A stretch of DNA of 64,000 bases from Streptomyces puniciscabiei (GTDB lineage: Bacteria; Actinomycetota; Actinomycetes; Streptomycetales; Streptomycetaceae): assembly GCF_006715785.1 (NCBI RefSeq), contig NZ_VFNX01000001.1, forward strand, positions 6,366,001-6,430,000, written 5' to 3'. Numbering within the stretch: the stretch's first letter is position 1; every line of letters begins with the position of its first letter. Of this stretch, positions 1 through 8,844 are shown in pieces. The translations under genes were made by a program, and so were the position numbers. The notes beneath the pieces are model-generated. The model was given only the letters and a program-made list of their open reading frames with translations, made no database searches and had not been told where the DNA came from.

Positions 1-581
1 TCGGCCGGCCCCCGCTTGCCGGCGGGCGGCTGCGCCAGGGTGCGGGGTGCGGGTCCCGGGCCGACGGCGTGGCCGGTGCCGGCGGCGTCGCGCAGGAAAC
101 GCGCCAGACGCCGACCGGCGGCACGGACCCGTTCAGGGCTCGGGCCGTCGGTACTGGTGGCGCCGGCGCCGGGCCAGAACAGCAGCAGCGCGCCCCACAC
201 CGTGGTTCCGGTGAGGAGCGGTGCCGCGACCACCGCATGGTGGTAGGGCAGGGCGATCGCCGTGCGCGGATAGCGACGGGCGAGGTCCTCCGGGTCGCCG
301 AGCCAGACGAGCCGCCGCTCGCGCACCGCATCGGTCACGGGAAAGCGGCTCGACAGCGGGACCCCGAACCAGGGCGCGAGATACTCCGCCGGCATGCCTG
401 CGGTCACCTCCAGCCGCAGGGTCTGGCCGTCGGATGCCAGCAGAAAGACCGCTCCCGCGTGCACGCCCGTGTCGCGCACGGCGAGCTCCAGCAGCCGGTC
501 CAGCTCGGCCCGGCGCAGTGACCCGGCGGTGGGTGAAGGGGAGCGGGGCCCGTGGGGCTGCGCCGCGCCGCCTTCCCGCAT
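1..581 (-). CDS. GAF-domain sensor protein, 3' end outside window
   Basis: The frame opens at ATG 581 and runs off the left edge (193 residues visible). The visible part reads as one GAF domain (start AELDRLLELAVRD, then FLLASDGQTLRLEVTAGMP, VVAAPL and WGALLLFW). In Streptomyces this arrangement usually precedes a PAS/GAF plus SpoIIE (PP2C) phosphatase, but that part is not visible, so the output domain is unknown. It lies downstream of pcaIJF on the same strand, with a gap of about 110 bp to the pcaF stop; co-transcription is possible but unproven. The domain call is fairly sure and the full architecture is inference. Confidence 0.7.
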   Translation of the reverse strand, partial: MREGGAAQPHGPRSPSPTAGSLRRAELDRLLELAVRDTGVHAGAVFLLASDGQTLRLEVTAGMPAEYLAPWFGVPLSSRFPVTDAVRERRLVWLGDPEDLARRYPRTAIALPYHHAVVAAPLLTGTTVWGALLLFWPGAGATSTDGPSPERVRAAGRRLARFLRDAAGTGHAVGPGPAPRTLAQPPAGKRGPA

Positions 582-691
582 GGCGCACATATCAGTACCG
601 TACGTCCGCCCCCGCCGACCCCGCGCGGAGGCCGCTGCCGATTCCCGTCCCGGACGCTGTTCCCCACGACGGTCTGCTCGCCCCGTTCGTG

Positions 692-1891
692 TCAGCGTTC
701 GAGGACGAGGGCGAGGCCCTGGCCCACGCCGATGCAGAGGGTGGCCACGCCCGTGCCGGAGCCGCGGCGGGCGAGCTGGTGGGCGACGGTGCCGGCGAGG
801 CGGGCGCCGGAGGCGCCGAGGGGGTGGCCGAGCGCGATGGCACCGCCCTGCGGGTTGAGGATCGCCGGGTCCAACTCTGGCCATTCGGCGAGGCAGCCAA
901 GGACCTGGGCGGCGAAGGCCTCGTTCAGCTCCAGTACGTCGATGTCGGCGAAGGTCCGGGCGGCCTTGGCCAGGGCCCGGCCGACGGCCTCGACGGGGGC
1001 GAGGCCGAAGTAGTCGGGGTCGATCGCGGAGACTCCGGTCGCGCAGACGCGTGCCAGCGGCTCGCGGCCGATGGCCTTCACACCCTCCTCGTCGGCCAGC
1101 AGCAGGGCGGCGGCGCCGTCGTTGAGGGGGGAGGCGTTGCCGGCGGTGACCGTGCCCTGCTCACGGAAGGACGGCTTGAGCCTTGCCATCGCCGCGAGGG
1201 AGGCGTTCGGGCGTACGCACTCGTCGGCCGCGAACAGCTGGGGGTCGCCGTTGCGCTGGGGGACCGGGACGGGCACCAACTCGGCGTCGAACAGGCCCTG
1301 TTCCTGGGCGGCTGCGGCCTTCTGGTGGCTGTGCAGGGCGAACTCGTCCTGCTGCTCACGGCCGATTTTGTGCTTCTCGGCGATCAGCTCGGCCGACTCC
1401 CCGAGAGGGATGGTCCATTGCGGGTTCATCGCCGGGTTCACCATGCGCCAGCCCAGCGTGGTGGAGTACAGCTCGGCGTGGGCGGCCGGGAACGGTCTGT
1501 CGTTCTTGGGCAGGACGTAGGGGGCGCGGGTCATGGACTCCACGCCGCCGGCGATGGCGACGGAGGCGTCGCCGACAGCGATGGCGCGGGTGGCCTGGAT
1601 GACGGCTTCGAGTCCGGAGGCGCACAGCCGGTTGACCGTCGCCCCGGGCACGCTGGTGGGCAGGCCGGCGAGCAGGGCGGCCATGCGGGCCACGTTGCGG
1701 TTCTCCTCGCCGGCGCCGTTGGCGTTGCCGAGGTACACGTCCTCGATGCGCGCAGGATCCAACCGAGGTAGACGGGAGAGGAGTTCGCGGATGGCGTGGG
1801 CAGCCAGGTCGTCGGGGCGCACCGAGGCCAGGCCGCCGTTGTAGCGCCCGATCGGCGTGCGCACGGCGTCGACGATGTAGACGGGGTTCAC
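692..1891 (-). CDS. pcaF: beta-ketoadipyl-CoA thiolase PcaF
   Basis: Thiolase of 399 aa that cleaves 3-oxoadipyl-CoA with CoA to succinyl-CoA and acetyl-CoA, the last step of the beta-ketoadipate pathway. It has the N-terminal nucleophile Cys near residue 90 ([11 protein letters not shown]), the conserved [12 protein letters not shown] segment, the C-terminal [18 protein letters not shown] with the catalytic His, and the second Cys in CIGVGQG. The start is GTG 1891, which begins [16 protein letters not shown] as in family members and overlaps the pcaJ stop by 4 bp. Earlier in-frame codons encode an arginine-rich non-family extension. A generic acetyl-CoA acetyltransferase is the alternative, but the pcaIJ linkage favours PcaF. 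Confidence 0.93.
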   Translation of the reverse strand: MNPVYIVDAVRTPIGRYNGGLASVRPDDLAAHAIRELLSRLPRLDPARIEDVYLGNANGAGEENRNVARMAALLAGLPTSVPGATVNRLCASGLEAVIQATRAIAVGDASVAIAGGVESMTRAPYVLPKNDRPFPAAHAELYSTTLGWRMVNPAMNPQWTIPLGESAELIAEKHKIGREQQDEFALHSHQKAAAAQEQGLFDAELVPVPVPQRNGDPQLFAADECVRPNASLAAMARLKPSFREQGTVTAGNASPLNDGAAALLLADEEGVKAIGREPLARVCATGVSAIDPDYFGLAPVEAVGRALAKAARTFADIDVLELNEAFAAQVLGCLAEWPELDPAILNPQGGAIALGHPLGASGARLAGTVAHQLARRGSGTGVATLCIGVGQGLALVLER

Positions 1892-2532
1892 AGCAGGCCC
1901 TCCGTGACGGTCAGCTTGGCGTCGGTCTTGGCGATGATCTCCTCGACGTCGACGGAAGGTGCGCGCTCGACCAGCACGAGCCCCTCGTCGGTGACGTCGA
2001 GGACACCGAGATCGGTGATGATCCGGTTCACGCAGTGCTTCCCGGTCAGCGGCAGCGTGCACGCGGTGCGGATCTTCGGCGAGCCGTCCTTGGCTGTGTG
2101 CGTCATGACGACGATGACCGTGCGGGCGCCGTGGACCAGGTCCATCGCACCGCCGATCCCCGTGATCATCTTTCCGGGGATCGCCCAGTTCGCCAGGTCC
2201 CCCTGCTCGGAGACCTGCATGGCACCCAGCACCGCGACGTCGATGTGTCCGCCGCGGATCATCGCGAAGGACAGTGCGGAGTCGAAGAAGGAGGCGCCGG
2301 GCAGGACCGTGACGGTCTCCTTCCCGGCGTTGATCAGGTCCGGGTCGACCTCGTCCGCACCCGGGTAGGGGCCGGTGCCCAGGATGCCGTTCTCCGACTC
2401 GAGGATCACCTCCACCCCTGGCGGCAGGTAGGTGGGGATCAGCGTGGGCAGGCCGATACCGAGATTGACGTACTGGCCGTCGCGCAGCTCACGCGCGGAG
2501 CGGGCGGCCATCTCCTCACGAGTCCAGGCCAT
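1888..2532 (-). CDS. pcaJ: 3-oxoadipate CoA-transferase beta subunit PcaJ
   Basis: Beta subunit (214 aa) of the succinyl-CoA:3-oxoadipate CoA-transferase, which activates beta-ketoadipate using succinyl-CoA. The family I CoA-transferase catalytic glutamate lies in the ESENGILG motif near residue 46, and the usual G-GGAMDLV segment and [11 protein letters not shown] region follow. Length matches the family. It starts at ATG 2532, overlapping the last base of pcaI, and its 3' end overlaps the pcaF GTG start by 4 bp, so the three genes are translationally coupled. Confidence 0.94.
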   Translation of the reverse strand: MAWTREEMAARSARELRDGQYVNLGIGLPTLIPTYLPPGVEVILESENGILGTGPYPGADEVDPDLINAGKETVTVLPGASFFDSALSFAMIRGGHIDVAVLGAMQVSEQGDLANWAIPGKMITGIGGAMDLVHGARTVIVVMTHTAKDGSPKIRTACTLPLTGKHCVNRIITDLGVLDVTDEGLVLVERAPSVDVEEIIAKTDAKLTVTEGLL

Positions 2533-3287
2533 CAGCTGGTCACCGTCCGCCGCTCGATCTTCTTGTCCGCCGCCTGCTGCGGGGTGAGGGCCAACACCCG
2601 CTGGACGAAGATGCCGGGCAGGTGCACCGCGTCCGGGTCGATCTCGCCGGGCTCGACCAGCTCCTCCACCTCCGCGATCGTGAGCCTGCCGGCCATGGCC
2701 GCGAGGGGGTTGAAGTTGCGGGCGGACTTGCTGAACACCAGGTTTCCGTGCCGGTCGCCCTGCGCCGCCCGCACCAGCGCGAAGTCGGTGCGGATGCCGC
2801 GTTCGAGCACGTACTCGGTGCCGTCGAAGACCCGCACCTCCTTGGCCGGCGAGGCCAGTGCGACCCCGCCGGAGCCGTCGTAGCGCCAGGGCAGGCCGCC
2901 CTCGGCGACCTGCGTGCCCACCCCCGCCGGGGTGTAAAAGGCGGGGATGCCCGCGCCGCCGGCGCGCAGCCGTTCGGCGAGCGTGCCCTGCGGGATCAGC
3001 TCCACCTCCAGCTCACCGGACAGGTACTGCCGCGCGAACTCCTTGTTCGCCCCGACATACGATCCTGTCACCCGTCCGATCCGGCCCGCCGAGAGCAGTA
3101 CCGCCAGGCCCGAATCCATTGCCCCGCAGTTGTTCGAGACGACCGACAGCCCGCCGACGCCTCGCTCGAACAGGGCCTGGATCAGCACGTTCGGCACACC
3201 ACTCAATCCGAACCCGCCCACGGCCAACGACGCTCCATCCGGCACATCCGCCACGGCCTCCAGGGCCGTATTGACCAATTTCCCCAT
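2532..3287 (-). CDS. pcaI: 3-oxoadipate CoA-transferase alpha subunit PcaI
   Basis: Alpha subunit (251 aa) of the 3-oxoadipate CoA-transferase. It begins [19 protein letters not shown] and carries the family glycine motif [11 protein letters not shown], the SNNCG segment and the [15 protein letters not shown] segment. I chose ATG 3287 because family members start here and a GGAG lies 11 bases upstream. An in-frame ATG at 3329 would add 14 residues but has no visible ribosome site. First gene of pcaI-pcaJ-pcaF; its upstream region contains the 21-bp motif also found before the maleylacetate reductase gene. Confidence 0.92.
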   Translation of the reverse strand: MGKLVNTALEAVADVPDGASLAVGGFGLSGVPNVLIQALFERGVGGLSVVSNNCGAMDSGLAVLLSAGRIGRVTGSYVGANKEFARQYLSGELEVELIPQGTLAERLRAGGAGIPAFYTPAGVGTQVAEGGLPWRYDGSGGVALASPAKEVRVFDGTEYVLERGIRTDFALVRAAQGDRHGNLVFSKSARNFNPLAAMAGRLTIAEVEELVEPGEIDPDAVHLPGIFVQRVLALTPQQAADKKIERRTVTS

Positions 3288-3491
3288 ATTTTTCGGATCT
3301 CCAGATGCTCGCGTGAATTCTGTGTCCATCGCGGAGTGTTTTACGCCGCCGACATGTCCGCCCGATGTGCATTCAGCCTGCCGGGGCCGTCCGCTGAGAC
3401 CTGGTTCCACGGTCCGATGCCACGGCGCGCTTGGCCATCCCGCAGATCGGCGATATCGGCTGCGATTCAAGGGCTGTGCCGTCGGCCGCTC

Positions 3492-3512
3492 TCGCACGAA
3501 TCGGGTATTTCA
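3492..3512. promoter_or_regulatory. Shared 21-bp motif, copy 1 (pcaI upstream region)
   Basis: The sequence reads TCGCACGAA-N3-GGTATTTCA on the plus strand. The same 9+9 invariant bases with a 3-base spacer recur at 6002-6022 in the same orientation. This copy lies about 205 bp upstream of pcaI and overlaps the stop codon of the DMT transporter gene. The two sites serve gene sets that would act in one pathway, so a common regulator is the obvious reading. The regulator is not identified and the motif is not a perfect palindrome. Confidence 0.55.
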
Positions 3513-4370
3513 CATTCCTGCGGGAACGAGATGCTGACGTGACAGGCGGGCGACCCCGTACGCCACCAGCGCGAGCCCGAGCACCTGGAGGGTCAGCCAC
3601 CAGCCACCACGCAGTCTTTCCCCGTAGAGGGTGACGCCGAGCGCCAGGCTCACCAGGGTGTCCCCGAGGGTCAGGGCAGGCTGGGAGGCGACCAGCGGTC
3701 CGGACTGCATGGCGTTCTCCAGCAGGAACAGGGCGCACACGCCGAGGGCTGCGAACGCATAGGTCTGCCATGTGGTGAAGAAGGCACCCATACCCCGGCG
3801 GCCGAGGGCGGCGGTCGAGGACTTCATGAGCGCGGCGGTGAGGGAGTAGGAGACGGCGGCGGCCAGGCCCATGCACGCGGCGCGCGCCGCGCCGTTGGGC
3901 AGCCTGACCGCGACGCTGCACAGCACCACCACGGCGAGCAGGCAGCAGGTCAGTACGGCTGTCCACCGGGCCGCGGGGATCCCGAGAGTGCCACCGGTCG
4001 GCGCGGCCGCGAACAACGCCAGGCCCAGGCCGCCCCCGATACTGCCGACGGGCACCCAGCCGGCCCGGGGCAACAGGCGCCCGAAGACGATGCTCGCCAG
4101 CAGCAGCACGAACGGCAACTCCAGCATGAAGAGCGGCTGTACGACCGCCAGGGCGCCGGTGGCCAGCGCGGCGCCCTGGAAGATCGCCGAGAGGACGACC
4201 CCACCTATGCCGAGCAGCCAGACCGGTGTGCGCAGCAGGTCCCACATCAGGCCGATGCGCAGACCGCTGGACTGCGGGACGACGGTGGCGGCCCGGCGCT
4301 GCATCACGGTTCCCAGTGCGTTGGTTGCCGCTGCGAGCAGAGCGAAGATCGGCGACAGCACGGTCAACAT
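3510..4370 (-). CDS. DMT/EamA-type membrane transporter
   Basis: Polytopic membrane protein of 286 aa with about nine to ten hydrophobic segments. Two repeat-like halves begin LSPIFALLAAATNALGTVMQ and GLAAAVSYSLTAALMKSST, the pattern of drug/metabolite transporters. The start is ATG 4370, preceded by AGGAGA at 8 bases. It follows the SsgA-like gene by 57 bp, and the gap contains a run of overlapping GATCGATC units. No substrate can be read from the sequence; its place beside pcaIJF makes aromatic acid import or export possible, but this is speculation. Confidence 0.8.
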   Translation of the reverse strand: MLTVLSPIFALLAAATNALGTVMQRRAATVVPQSSGLRIGLMWDLLRTPVWLLGIGGVVLSAIFQGAALATGALAVVQPLFMLELPFVLLLASIVFGRLLPRAGWVPVGSIGGGLGLALFAAAPTGGTLGIPAARWTAVLTCCLLAVVVLCSVAVRLPNGAARAACMGLAAAVSYSLTAALMKSSTAALGRRGMGAFFTTWQTYAFAALGVCALFLLENAMQSGPLVASQPALTLGDTLVSLALGVTLYGERLRGGWWLTLQVLGLALVAYGVARLSRQHLVPAGM

Positions 4371-4427
4371 CGTGGTCTCCTGTCCCGGGATCGCTGTGAT
4401 CGATGATCGATCGATCGTGGGTGTGGG

Positions 4428-4853
4428 TCAGTGCTCTGCGAGAAGGTGCATCAGTTGGGCGTCCAGCTCGACATGCACGTGCTCGGTGCCGGGTGACACC
4501 ACCGCATCGGTGCGTTGCAGGAACTCCGTCACCGCCGGCCAGGGGAACATGAGGTCCGCCCGTCCCGCGGGCGGCGTGAGGACGATCTGCACCATGTGCT
4601 GTCCCTGGTGCCAAGCAGGGCGCAGGCGGACGTCGCCGATACCGACTGGCTGGAGCAGCCCCTCTCTCAGGAGCTCACGGGCGAAGAACCACTCGACCGC
4701 CCGGTCACCGCCGAGGCGGAAGGTCGCACGGACCGCGTAGGGATCGTCGGGACGATAGCCCAGTCGCGTGGACACGGGCACCGCCGAGCCGTCCGCCATG
4801 ACGAGGAGTGCACACAGCTCGGCATCGACGGCACCGGTGCTGGGTCTCGGCAT
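4428..4853 (-). CDS. SsgA-family sporulation/cell-division regulator
   Basis: Protein of 141 aa matching the SsgA/SsgB-like proteins found only in morphologically complex actinomycetes, where they help place septa and direct wall remodelling. The pattern is typical: STRLGYRPDDPYAVRATFRL, then VEWFFARELLREGL and GDVRLRP, with an acidic C-terminus. ATG 4853 is chosen because GAGGA lies close upstream; a GTG at 4868 is an alternative that would overlap the sigma factor gene. It sits 7 bp after the sigma factor stop, so the two are probably co-expressed. Which paralogue (SsgA to SsgG) it is cannot be decided. Confidence 0.85.
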   Translation of the reverse strand: MPRPSTGAVDAELCALLVMADGSAVPVSTRLGYRPDDPYAVRATFRLGGDRAVEWFFARELLREGLLQPVGIGDVRLRPAWHQGQHMVQIVLTPPAGRADLMFPWPAVTEFLQRTDAVVSPGTEHVHVELDAQLMHLLAEH

Positions 4854-4860
4854 CTCTTCC

Positions 4861-5703
4861 TCACTCACTCGGTACGGGAGTCGAGCCCTCCGGCCCGGGG
4901 CTGTCCCGGACACCGGGCCGGAGGGCTGTCAACGGGTGTTCCATGCGCTCTTGGAACACCGCTGCCCCCTGCGTGCATCCCGCCTTCCGCCGCCGGCCCG
5001 GGTGACCTCGCTCACCAGCCCGTGGTGCGGACCCACTGCCTCGAACGTGACCCGCCGGGACGAGACGGTGCTCCTGGGCATAGCCCTCCAGCAGCGAGCG
5101 CAGCCGTCGGTGACCTCGGTGCAGTCGGGACAGCACGGTGCCGACGGGAGTCTGCATGATGTCGGCGATCTCACGGGTGGTGAAGCCCTCGACGTCGAAG
5201 AGGTACACCGCCGTCCGGAAGTCTTCCGGGACGGCTTGCAGCGCCGCCTTGACGTCCGAGTCGGGCAGGTGGTCGAGCGCCTCGGCCTCGGCGGAGCGCA
5301 GTCCCGACGAGGTGTGCGAGGCCGCGCGGGCGATCTGCCAGTCCTCGATCGCCGTCGTGTCGTCGCGTTGCGGCCGCCTGCGTTGACTGCGGCGGTAGTT
5401 GAGGAACGTGGTGGTGAGGATGCGGTACAGCCAGGCCCTGAGATTCGTGCCCTCGCGGAACTGGTGGAACGAGGCGTAGGCCCGGGCGTACGTCTCCTGG
5501 AGCAGGTCCTCGGCGTCGGTCGGACTGCCGGTGATCCGCACGGCGGCCGCGAAAAGCCGGTCACGGTGCACCAATGCCGGTTCGAAGCGGGCCTGCATGT
5601 CGTGGTCCGCCACGGCCTTCGCGTCCTCATCGGCATTCCCCGTCGCCGCCGGACTCAGCGGGATCTCGGGGTCGGCCTCGCGGTCGGGTCCGGTTCCGGT
5701 CAT
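4861..5703 (-). CDS. ECF sigma factor, SigR-like, with extended C-terminus
   Basis: RNA polymerase sigma factor of 280 aa. Region 2 ([35 protein letters not shown]) and region 4 ([34 protein letters not shown]) are both intact. Wording such as [18 protein letters not shown] is close to the SigR group. Start ATG 5703 has AGGAGG 5-6 bases upstream. After the usual family end (EHRLVPAGH) the frame runs on for about 60 arginine/glycine/proline-rich residues that look non-family, as if the original stop had been lost. No RsrA-like anti-sigma gene follows; an SsgA-like gene does, which is unusual. Confidence 0.88.
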   Translation of the reverse strand: MTGTGPDREADPEIPLSPAATGNADEDAKAVADHDMQARFEPALVHRDRLFAAAVRITGSPTDAEDLLQETYARAYASFHQFREGTNLRAWLYRILTTTFLNYRRSQRRRPQRDDTTAIEDWQIARAASHTSSGLRSAEAEALDHLPDSDVKAALQAVPEDFRTAVYLFDVEGFTTREIADIMQTPVGTVLSRLHRGHRRLRSLLEGYAQEHRLVPAGHVRGSGSAPRAGERGHPGRRRKAGCTQGAAVFQERMEHPLTALRPGVRDSPGPEGSTPVPSE

Positions 5704-6120
5704 GGTGCCTCCTGGGGTGGGGACGACGGCCGGATCTCAGCCGTCGATCAGGTGCGCGCCGGACCGGTCCGCACCTGGTCCGGGAGACGCACGGAAAGCG
5801 GCCGTATTCCTGGGTTCGGCGCCCCCCGACCTGAACCCTCGCCGCTCGTGAATGCGGACCCCTCGGACGCCGTTCCGGTGACCTCGACCGGCATCTCCGC
5901 CTGACAGAGGTCCGGATCCACGATCCAGTCCCTGCACACCCACCGCATCGCGCAGACGAGTGATGTCCGTCGAGAGCCGGAGGCCCCGGGCTCGGAGCCT
6001 GTCGCACGAACGAGGTATTTCAACGCCGGTGCCCGTTATCCCTCGCGGATTACGTTGACCCCTGTCATTCAGGCATCGAAAGTCTTGGTTCCAAGCAGAC
6101 GGCGGGACTGGGGAATTCTC
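5704..6120. other. Divergent intergenic region between sigma factor and hydroxyquinol operon
   Basis: A 417-bp gap with no convincing gene. It must hold the promoters of the leftward sigma factor/SsgA-like/transporter set and of the rightward maleylacetate reductase operon, and contains the second copy of the shared 21-bp motif at 6002-6022. A 91-codon leftward frame (5748-6023) has poor codon character and is not called. Confidence 0.6.
6002..6022. promoter_or_regulatory. Shared 21-bp motif, copy 2 (hydroxyquinol operon upstream)
   Basis: TCGCACGAA-N3-GGTATTTCA, identical to the copy at 3492-3512 outside the 3-base spacer, in the same orientation. It ends 98 bp before ATG 6121 of the maleylacetate reductase gene, a position suited to an activator or repressor site. 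Either large LuxR regulator nearby could be the binder; this is inference. Confidence 0.55.
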
Positions 6121-7254
6121 ATGAAGACATTCGTGCATCGGGGACAGATCACCAAGGTGGTCTTCGGCAGCGGTACGCGCAGCCGTATCCCTGAAGAGGC
6201 TGATGCCCTCGGATGCCGTCGGGTGCTCATCCTGTGCACACCCGGTCAAGCGGGCCAGGCAGCGGAGGTACAGGAGGTACTGGGTACGGCGGCGGTGGGA
6301 ACCTTCATGGAAGCGGCTCCGCACACCCCCGTCGAGGTCACGGAGAAGGCGGTCGCGTATGCCAGAACCGTGGCAGCGGACTCGGTGCTCGCCATCGGCG
6401 GTGGCTCGACGATCGGCCTCGGCAAGGCGATCGCCCTGCGGACCGGGCTGCCACAGCTGGCGCTGCCCACCACGTACGCCGGCTCGGAGATGACGCCGAT
6501 CCTCGGAGAGACCGAAGGGCGCCGGAAGACGACCCGCCGACTGCCGGAAGTGCTGCCGAAGACCGTGGTGTACGACGTCGACCTGACGTTCACGTTTCCC
6601 GCGGCGGCATCGGTGGGCAGCGGCATCAACGCGATGGCGCACGCGGTGGAGGCCCTCTACGCACAGGACCGGGACCCGCTCGCCTTCCTGATGGCCGGTG
6701 AAGCGCTCGAATCCCTCATCCGCTCCCTCCCGGTCGTCGCACAACGTCCGGACGACCGCGAGGCGCGGGCCGACGCCCTGTACGGGGCGTGGCTGGCGGG
6801 CACGTGCCTCGGTACGGTCGGCATGGCCCTGCACCACAAGGTGTGCCACGTCCTGGGCGGCACGTTCGGGCTTCCGCACGCCGAAACCCACACGGTCGTG
6901 CTGCCGCACGTCGTCGCCTACAACGCACCGGCGGCGCCCGAGGCCATGGCACGCATCGCAAGGGCGCTGTCGGCGGCCGACGCCGCGAAGGGACTCTTCG
7001 ACTTCGCGGGGCGGCTTGCCGCCCCCAGGGCACTGCGGGACCTCGGCATGCCGGAATCGGGCATCGAGCAGGCGGCCGAACTCATCGTGCGCGACGGCTA
7101 CTGGAACCCGCGACCAGTCGAACGGACGGCGCTACGCGCCCTCCTGACCCGCGCCTGGGCCGGACAGCCGCCGCGCACATCACCCGGCGACGGACATCCC
7201 CGGACCGAGTCCGCGGTCCACCACTCCACCACCACGGGAGCGCGTCATGCGTGA
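6121..7254 (+). CDS. maleylacetate reductase
   Basis: Member (377 aa) of the iron-type alcohol dehydrogenase superfamily that reduces maleylacetate to 3-oxoadipate with NAD(P)H. Visible family features are the nucleotide-binding IGGGSTIGLGKAIAL, LPTTYAGSEMTPILG, NAMAHAVEALYA, HHKVCHVLGGTFGLPHAET and VVLPHVVAYNAP. ATG 6121 (MKTFVHRG) is chosen over an in-frame start 66 bp upstream because family members begin here. Its 3' end overlaps the hydroxyquinol dioxygenase start by 8 bp, indicating an operon. With the dioxygenase it delivers beta-ketoadipate to PcaIJF. The last 30 or so residues are polar and non-family-like. Confidence 0.92.
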   Translation: MKTFVHRGQITKVVFGSGTRSRIPEEADALGCRRVLILCTPGQAGQAAEVQEVLGTAAVGTFMEAAPHTPVEVTEKAVAYARTVAADSVLAIGGGSTIGLGKAIALRTGLPQLALPTTYAGSEMTPILGETEGRRKTTRRLPEVLPKTVVYDVDLTFTFPAAASVGSGINAMAHAVEALYAQDRDPLAFLMAGEALESLIRSLPVVAQRPDDREARADALYGAWLAGTCLGTVGMALHHKVCHVLGGTFGLPHAETHTVVLPHVVAYNAPAAPEAMARIARALSAADAAKGLFDFAGRLAAPRALRDLGMPESGIEQAAELIVRDGYWNPRPVERTALRALLTRAWAGQPPRTSPGDGHPRTESAVHHSTTTGARHA

Positions 7255-8116
7255 TCTGACCAGCGACACCATCACCGAGGCCGTGATCTCGACCATGCGG
7301 GACACCAAGGACTCACGCGTCGCCGAGATCCTGGAATCACTGGTGCGTCACCTGCACGCCTTCGTCCGCGACGTCGAACTGACGCAGGACGAATGGGCCC
7401 GGGGAGTCGACTTCCTGACGCGCACCGGGCAGACGTGCACCCCGACACGTCAGGAGTTCATCCTGCTGTCCGACGTGCTCGGAGTCACCATGCTGGTCGA
7501 CGCCCTGACCAACCGACGCCCCAGCCAGGCCACGCAGAACAGCGTGCTGGGTCCGTACTTCAGGGAGGACAGGCCGCAGCAGGCCGACGCCGCCGACATC
7601 TCCGGGGGTCTGTCCGGGACCCCGCTGTTCTTCGAGGGACGGGTCGTGGACCACGAGGGAGCGCCGGTGGCCGACGCGGCGGTGGACGTCTGGCACAGCG
7701 ACTCGGACGGCCACTACGACATGGAGGTGCCCGGCCTGGACGAGCCGGCCATGCGCGCGCTGTTCCGCACCGACGAGACGGGGCACTTCGCTTTCCGTTC
7801 CATCCGCCCGTCCAGCTACCCGATACCCGGTGACGGCCCGGTCGGCGAACTCATGAGCGCGACCAGCAGGTCGCTCATGCGTCCCGCCCATGTGCACCTG
7901 CTGATCGAAGCGCCGGGATTCCAGCGCGTGACCACCATGCTCTTCCCTTCGGACGACCCGCACCTGGACACCGATCCGGTGTTCGGCGTCAAGGAGTCGC
8001 TGGTCGACCGCTACGACACCTACCCGGCCGAGGCCGGGCCCTGCCGGGGCATGGCCGACGTGCCGTACACCCTGCTGCGCCACACCTTCGTCCTCGAACC
8101 CTGCGTCACGGACTGA
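7247..8116 (+). CDS. hydroxyquinol 1,2-dioxygenase
   Basis: Intradiol ring-cleavage dioxygenase of 289 aa. It opens 1,2,4-trihydroxybenzene (hydroxyquinol) to maleylacetate. The N-terminal helical dioxygenase domain (RQEFILLSDVLGVTMLVDAL) and the catalytic beta domain are present. Likely Fe(III) ligands are the tyrosines of GHYDMEVPG and SSYPIPGDGP and the two histidines of RPAHVHLLI. Catechol 1,2-dioxygenase is the alternative, but the adjacent maleylacetate reductase points to hydroxyquinol. It overlaps the reductase gene by 8 bp and is followed about 106 bp later by a flavin reductase. Confidence 0.92.
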   Translation: MRDLTSDTITEAVISTMRDTKDSRVAEILESLVRHLHAFVRDVELTQDEWARGVDFLTRTGQTCTPTRQEFILLSDVLGVTMLVDALTNRRPSQATQNSVLGPYFREDRPQQADAADISGGLSGTPLFFEGRVVDHEGAPVADAAVDVWHSDSDGHYDMEVPGLDEPAMRALFRTDETGHFAFRSIRPSSYPIPGDGPVGELMSATSRSLMRPAHVHLLIEAPGFQRVTTMLFPSDDPHLDTDPVFGVKESLVDRYDTYPAEAGPCRGMADVPYTLLRHTFVLEPCVTD

Positions 8117-8222
8117 TCCTCACGGCGTCACCACGACGGGAGCCGGTCATCCACGAGGACGGCCGACGTCGAACACTCCATCACACCGCGGGGTTCAGCC
8201 CCGAATTCACGGAGGTCCTCAA

Positions 8223-8711
8223 ATGAGTGAAACCCTTGATGTCGTCTTCGGGTTCCGAGCCACGATGAGCCGGCTCGCCACGGGTGTCAGCGTGATCACC
8301 ACATGCTCGGGCAGCACGCCCATCGGCATGACGGCGAGCGCCGTATCCGCGCTGTCGCTGGAGCCGCTCCAACTGCTCGTGTGCATCGGCAATCAGCTCT
8401 ACACGCGGACCGCGATCGCGGAGCACGGTCGCTTCGCCGTCAACGTCCTCGGCGAGGACAGCGAGCACCTCGCGCGGAACTTCGCCGTTTCCAAGCCGGA
8501 CAAGTTCGCGGGTGTGGAGACCATCGACGACCACGGCGTGCCGGTGCTGAAGGACGCCATCGCGGCTGTCGTCTGCGACGTCGCCGCGGCGCTGCCCGGC
8601 GGCGATCACACCATATTCGTGGGCGACGTCCGTCACTTCGAACACCGGATGGAAGGCCGGCCGCTGGTCCACTTCGGCGGAGACTTCGGCACGCTCAGGC
8701 CCCCCTGCTAG
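8223..8711 (+). CDS. flavin reductase of a two-component monooxygenase
   Basis: Protein of 162 aa of the flavin reductase (HpaC/RutF-like) family. Typical elements are the FRATMSRLATGVSVIT opening, GMTASAVSALSLEP, VCIGNQ, FAVNVLGEDSEHLARNF and the DHTIFVGDVRHFE end. It would reduce FMN or FAD with NAD(P)H and pass it to a monooxygenase. The likely partner is the HpaB-like oxygenase at 11084-12619, since this pairing with hydroxyquinol dioxygenase and maleylacetate reductase matches known resorcinol/phenol-to-hydroxyquinol operons. Start ATG 8223 follows GGAGG at about 8 bases. Confidence 0.9.
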   Translation: MSETLDVVFGFRATMSRLATGVSVITTCSGSTPIGMTASAVSALSLEPLQLLVCIGNQLYTRTAIAEHGRFAVNVLGEDSEHLARNFAVSKPDKFAGVETIDDHGVPVLKDAIAAVVCDVAAALPGGDHTIFVGDVRHFEHRMEGRPLVHFGGDFGTLRPPC

Positions 8712-8765
8712 CGCGGCTGACAGGGGCCCGACGAAGGCTGCCGTATCCCTGCCCGGTCCACTACG

Positions 8766-8811
8766 GCCCCCGGCGTCCGGCTCCTGCAGGCGAGCCACGG
8801 GCGCCGGGGGC
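8766..8811 (+). terminator. Candidate terminator after flavin reductase
   Basis: A perfect 10-bp stem (GCCCCCGGCG / CGCCGGGGGC) with a 26-base loop, followed by CTTTACC. It lies about 55 bp after the flavin reductase stop and just before the LuxR regulator gene. Confidence 0.5.
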
Positions 8812-8844
8812 TTTACCAGTCCTTTCGACTCCACCGAAGGTGCC

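Noticed and set aside
4391..4418. GATCGATC runs as a replication origin or regulatory array
   Set aside because: Only a few overlapping tetranucleotide units in a short gap; no DnaA boxes or other support.
5748..6023. 91-aa minus-strand gene upstream of the sigma factor
   Set aside because: No ribosome site, no domain, and it covers the shared 21-bp motif and the divergent promoters.
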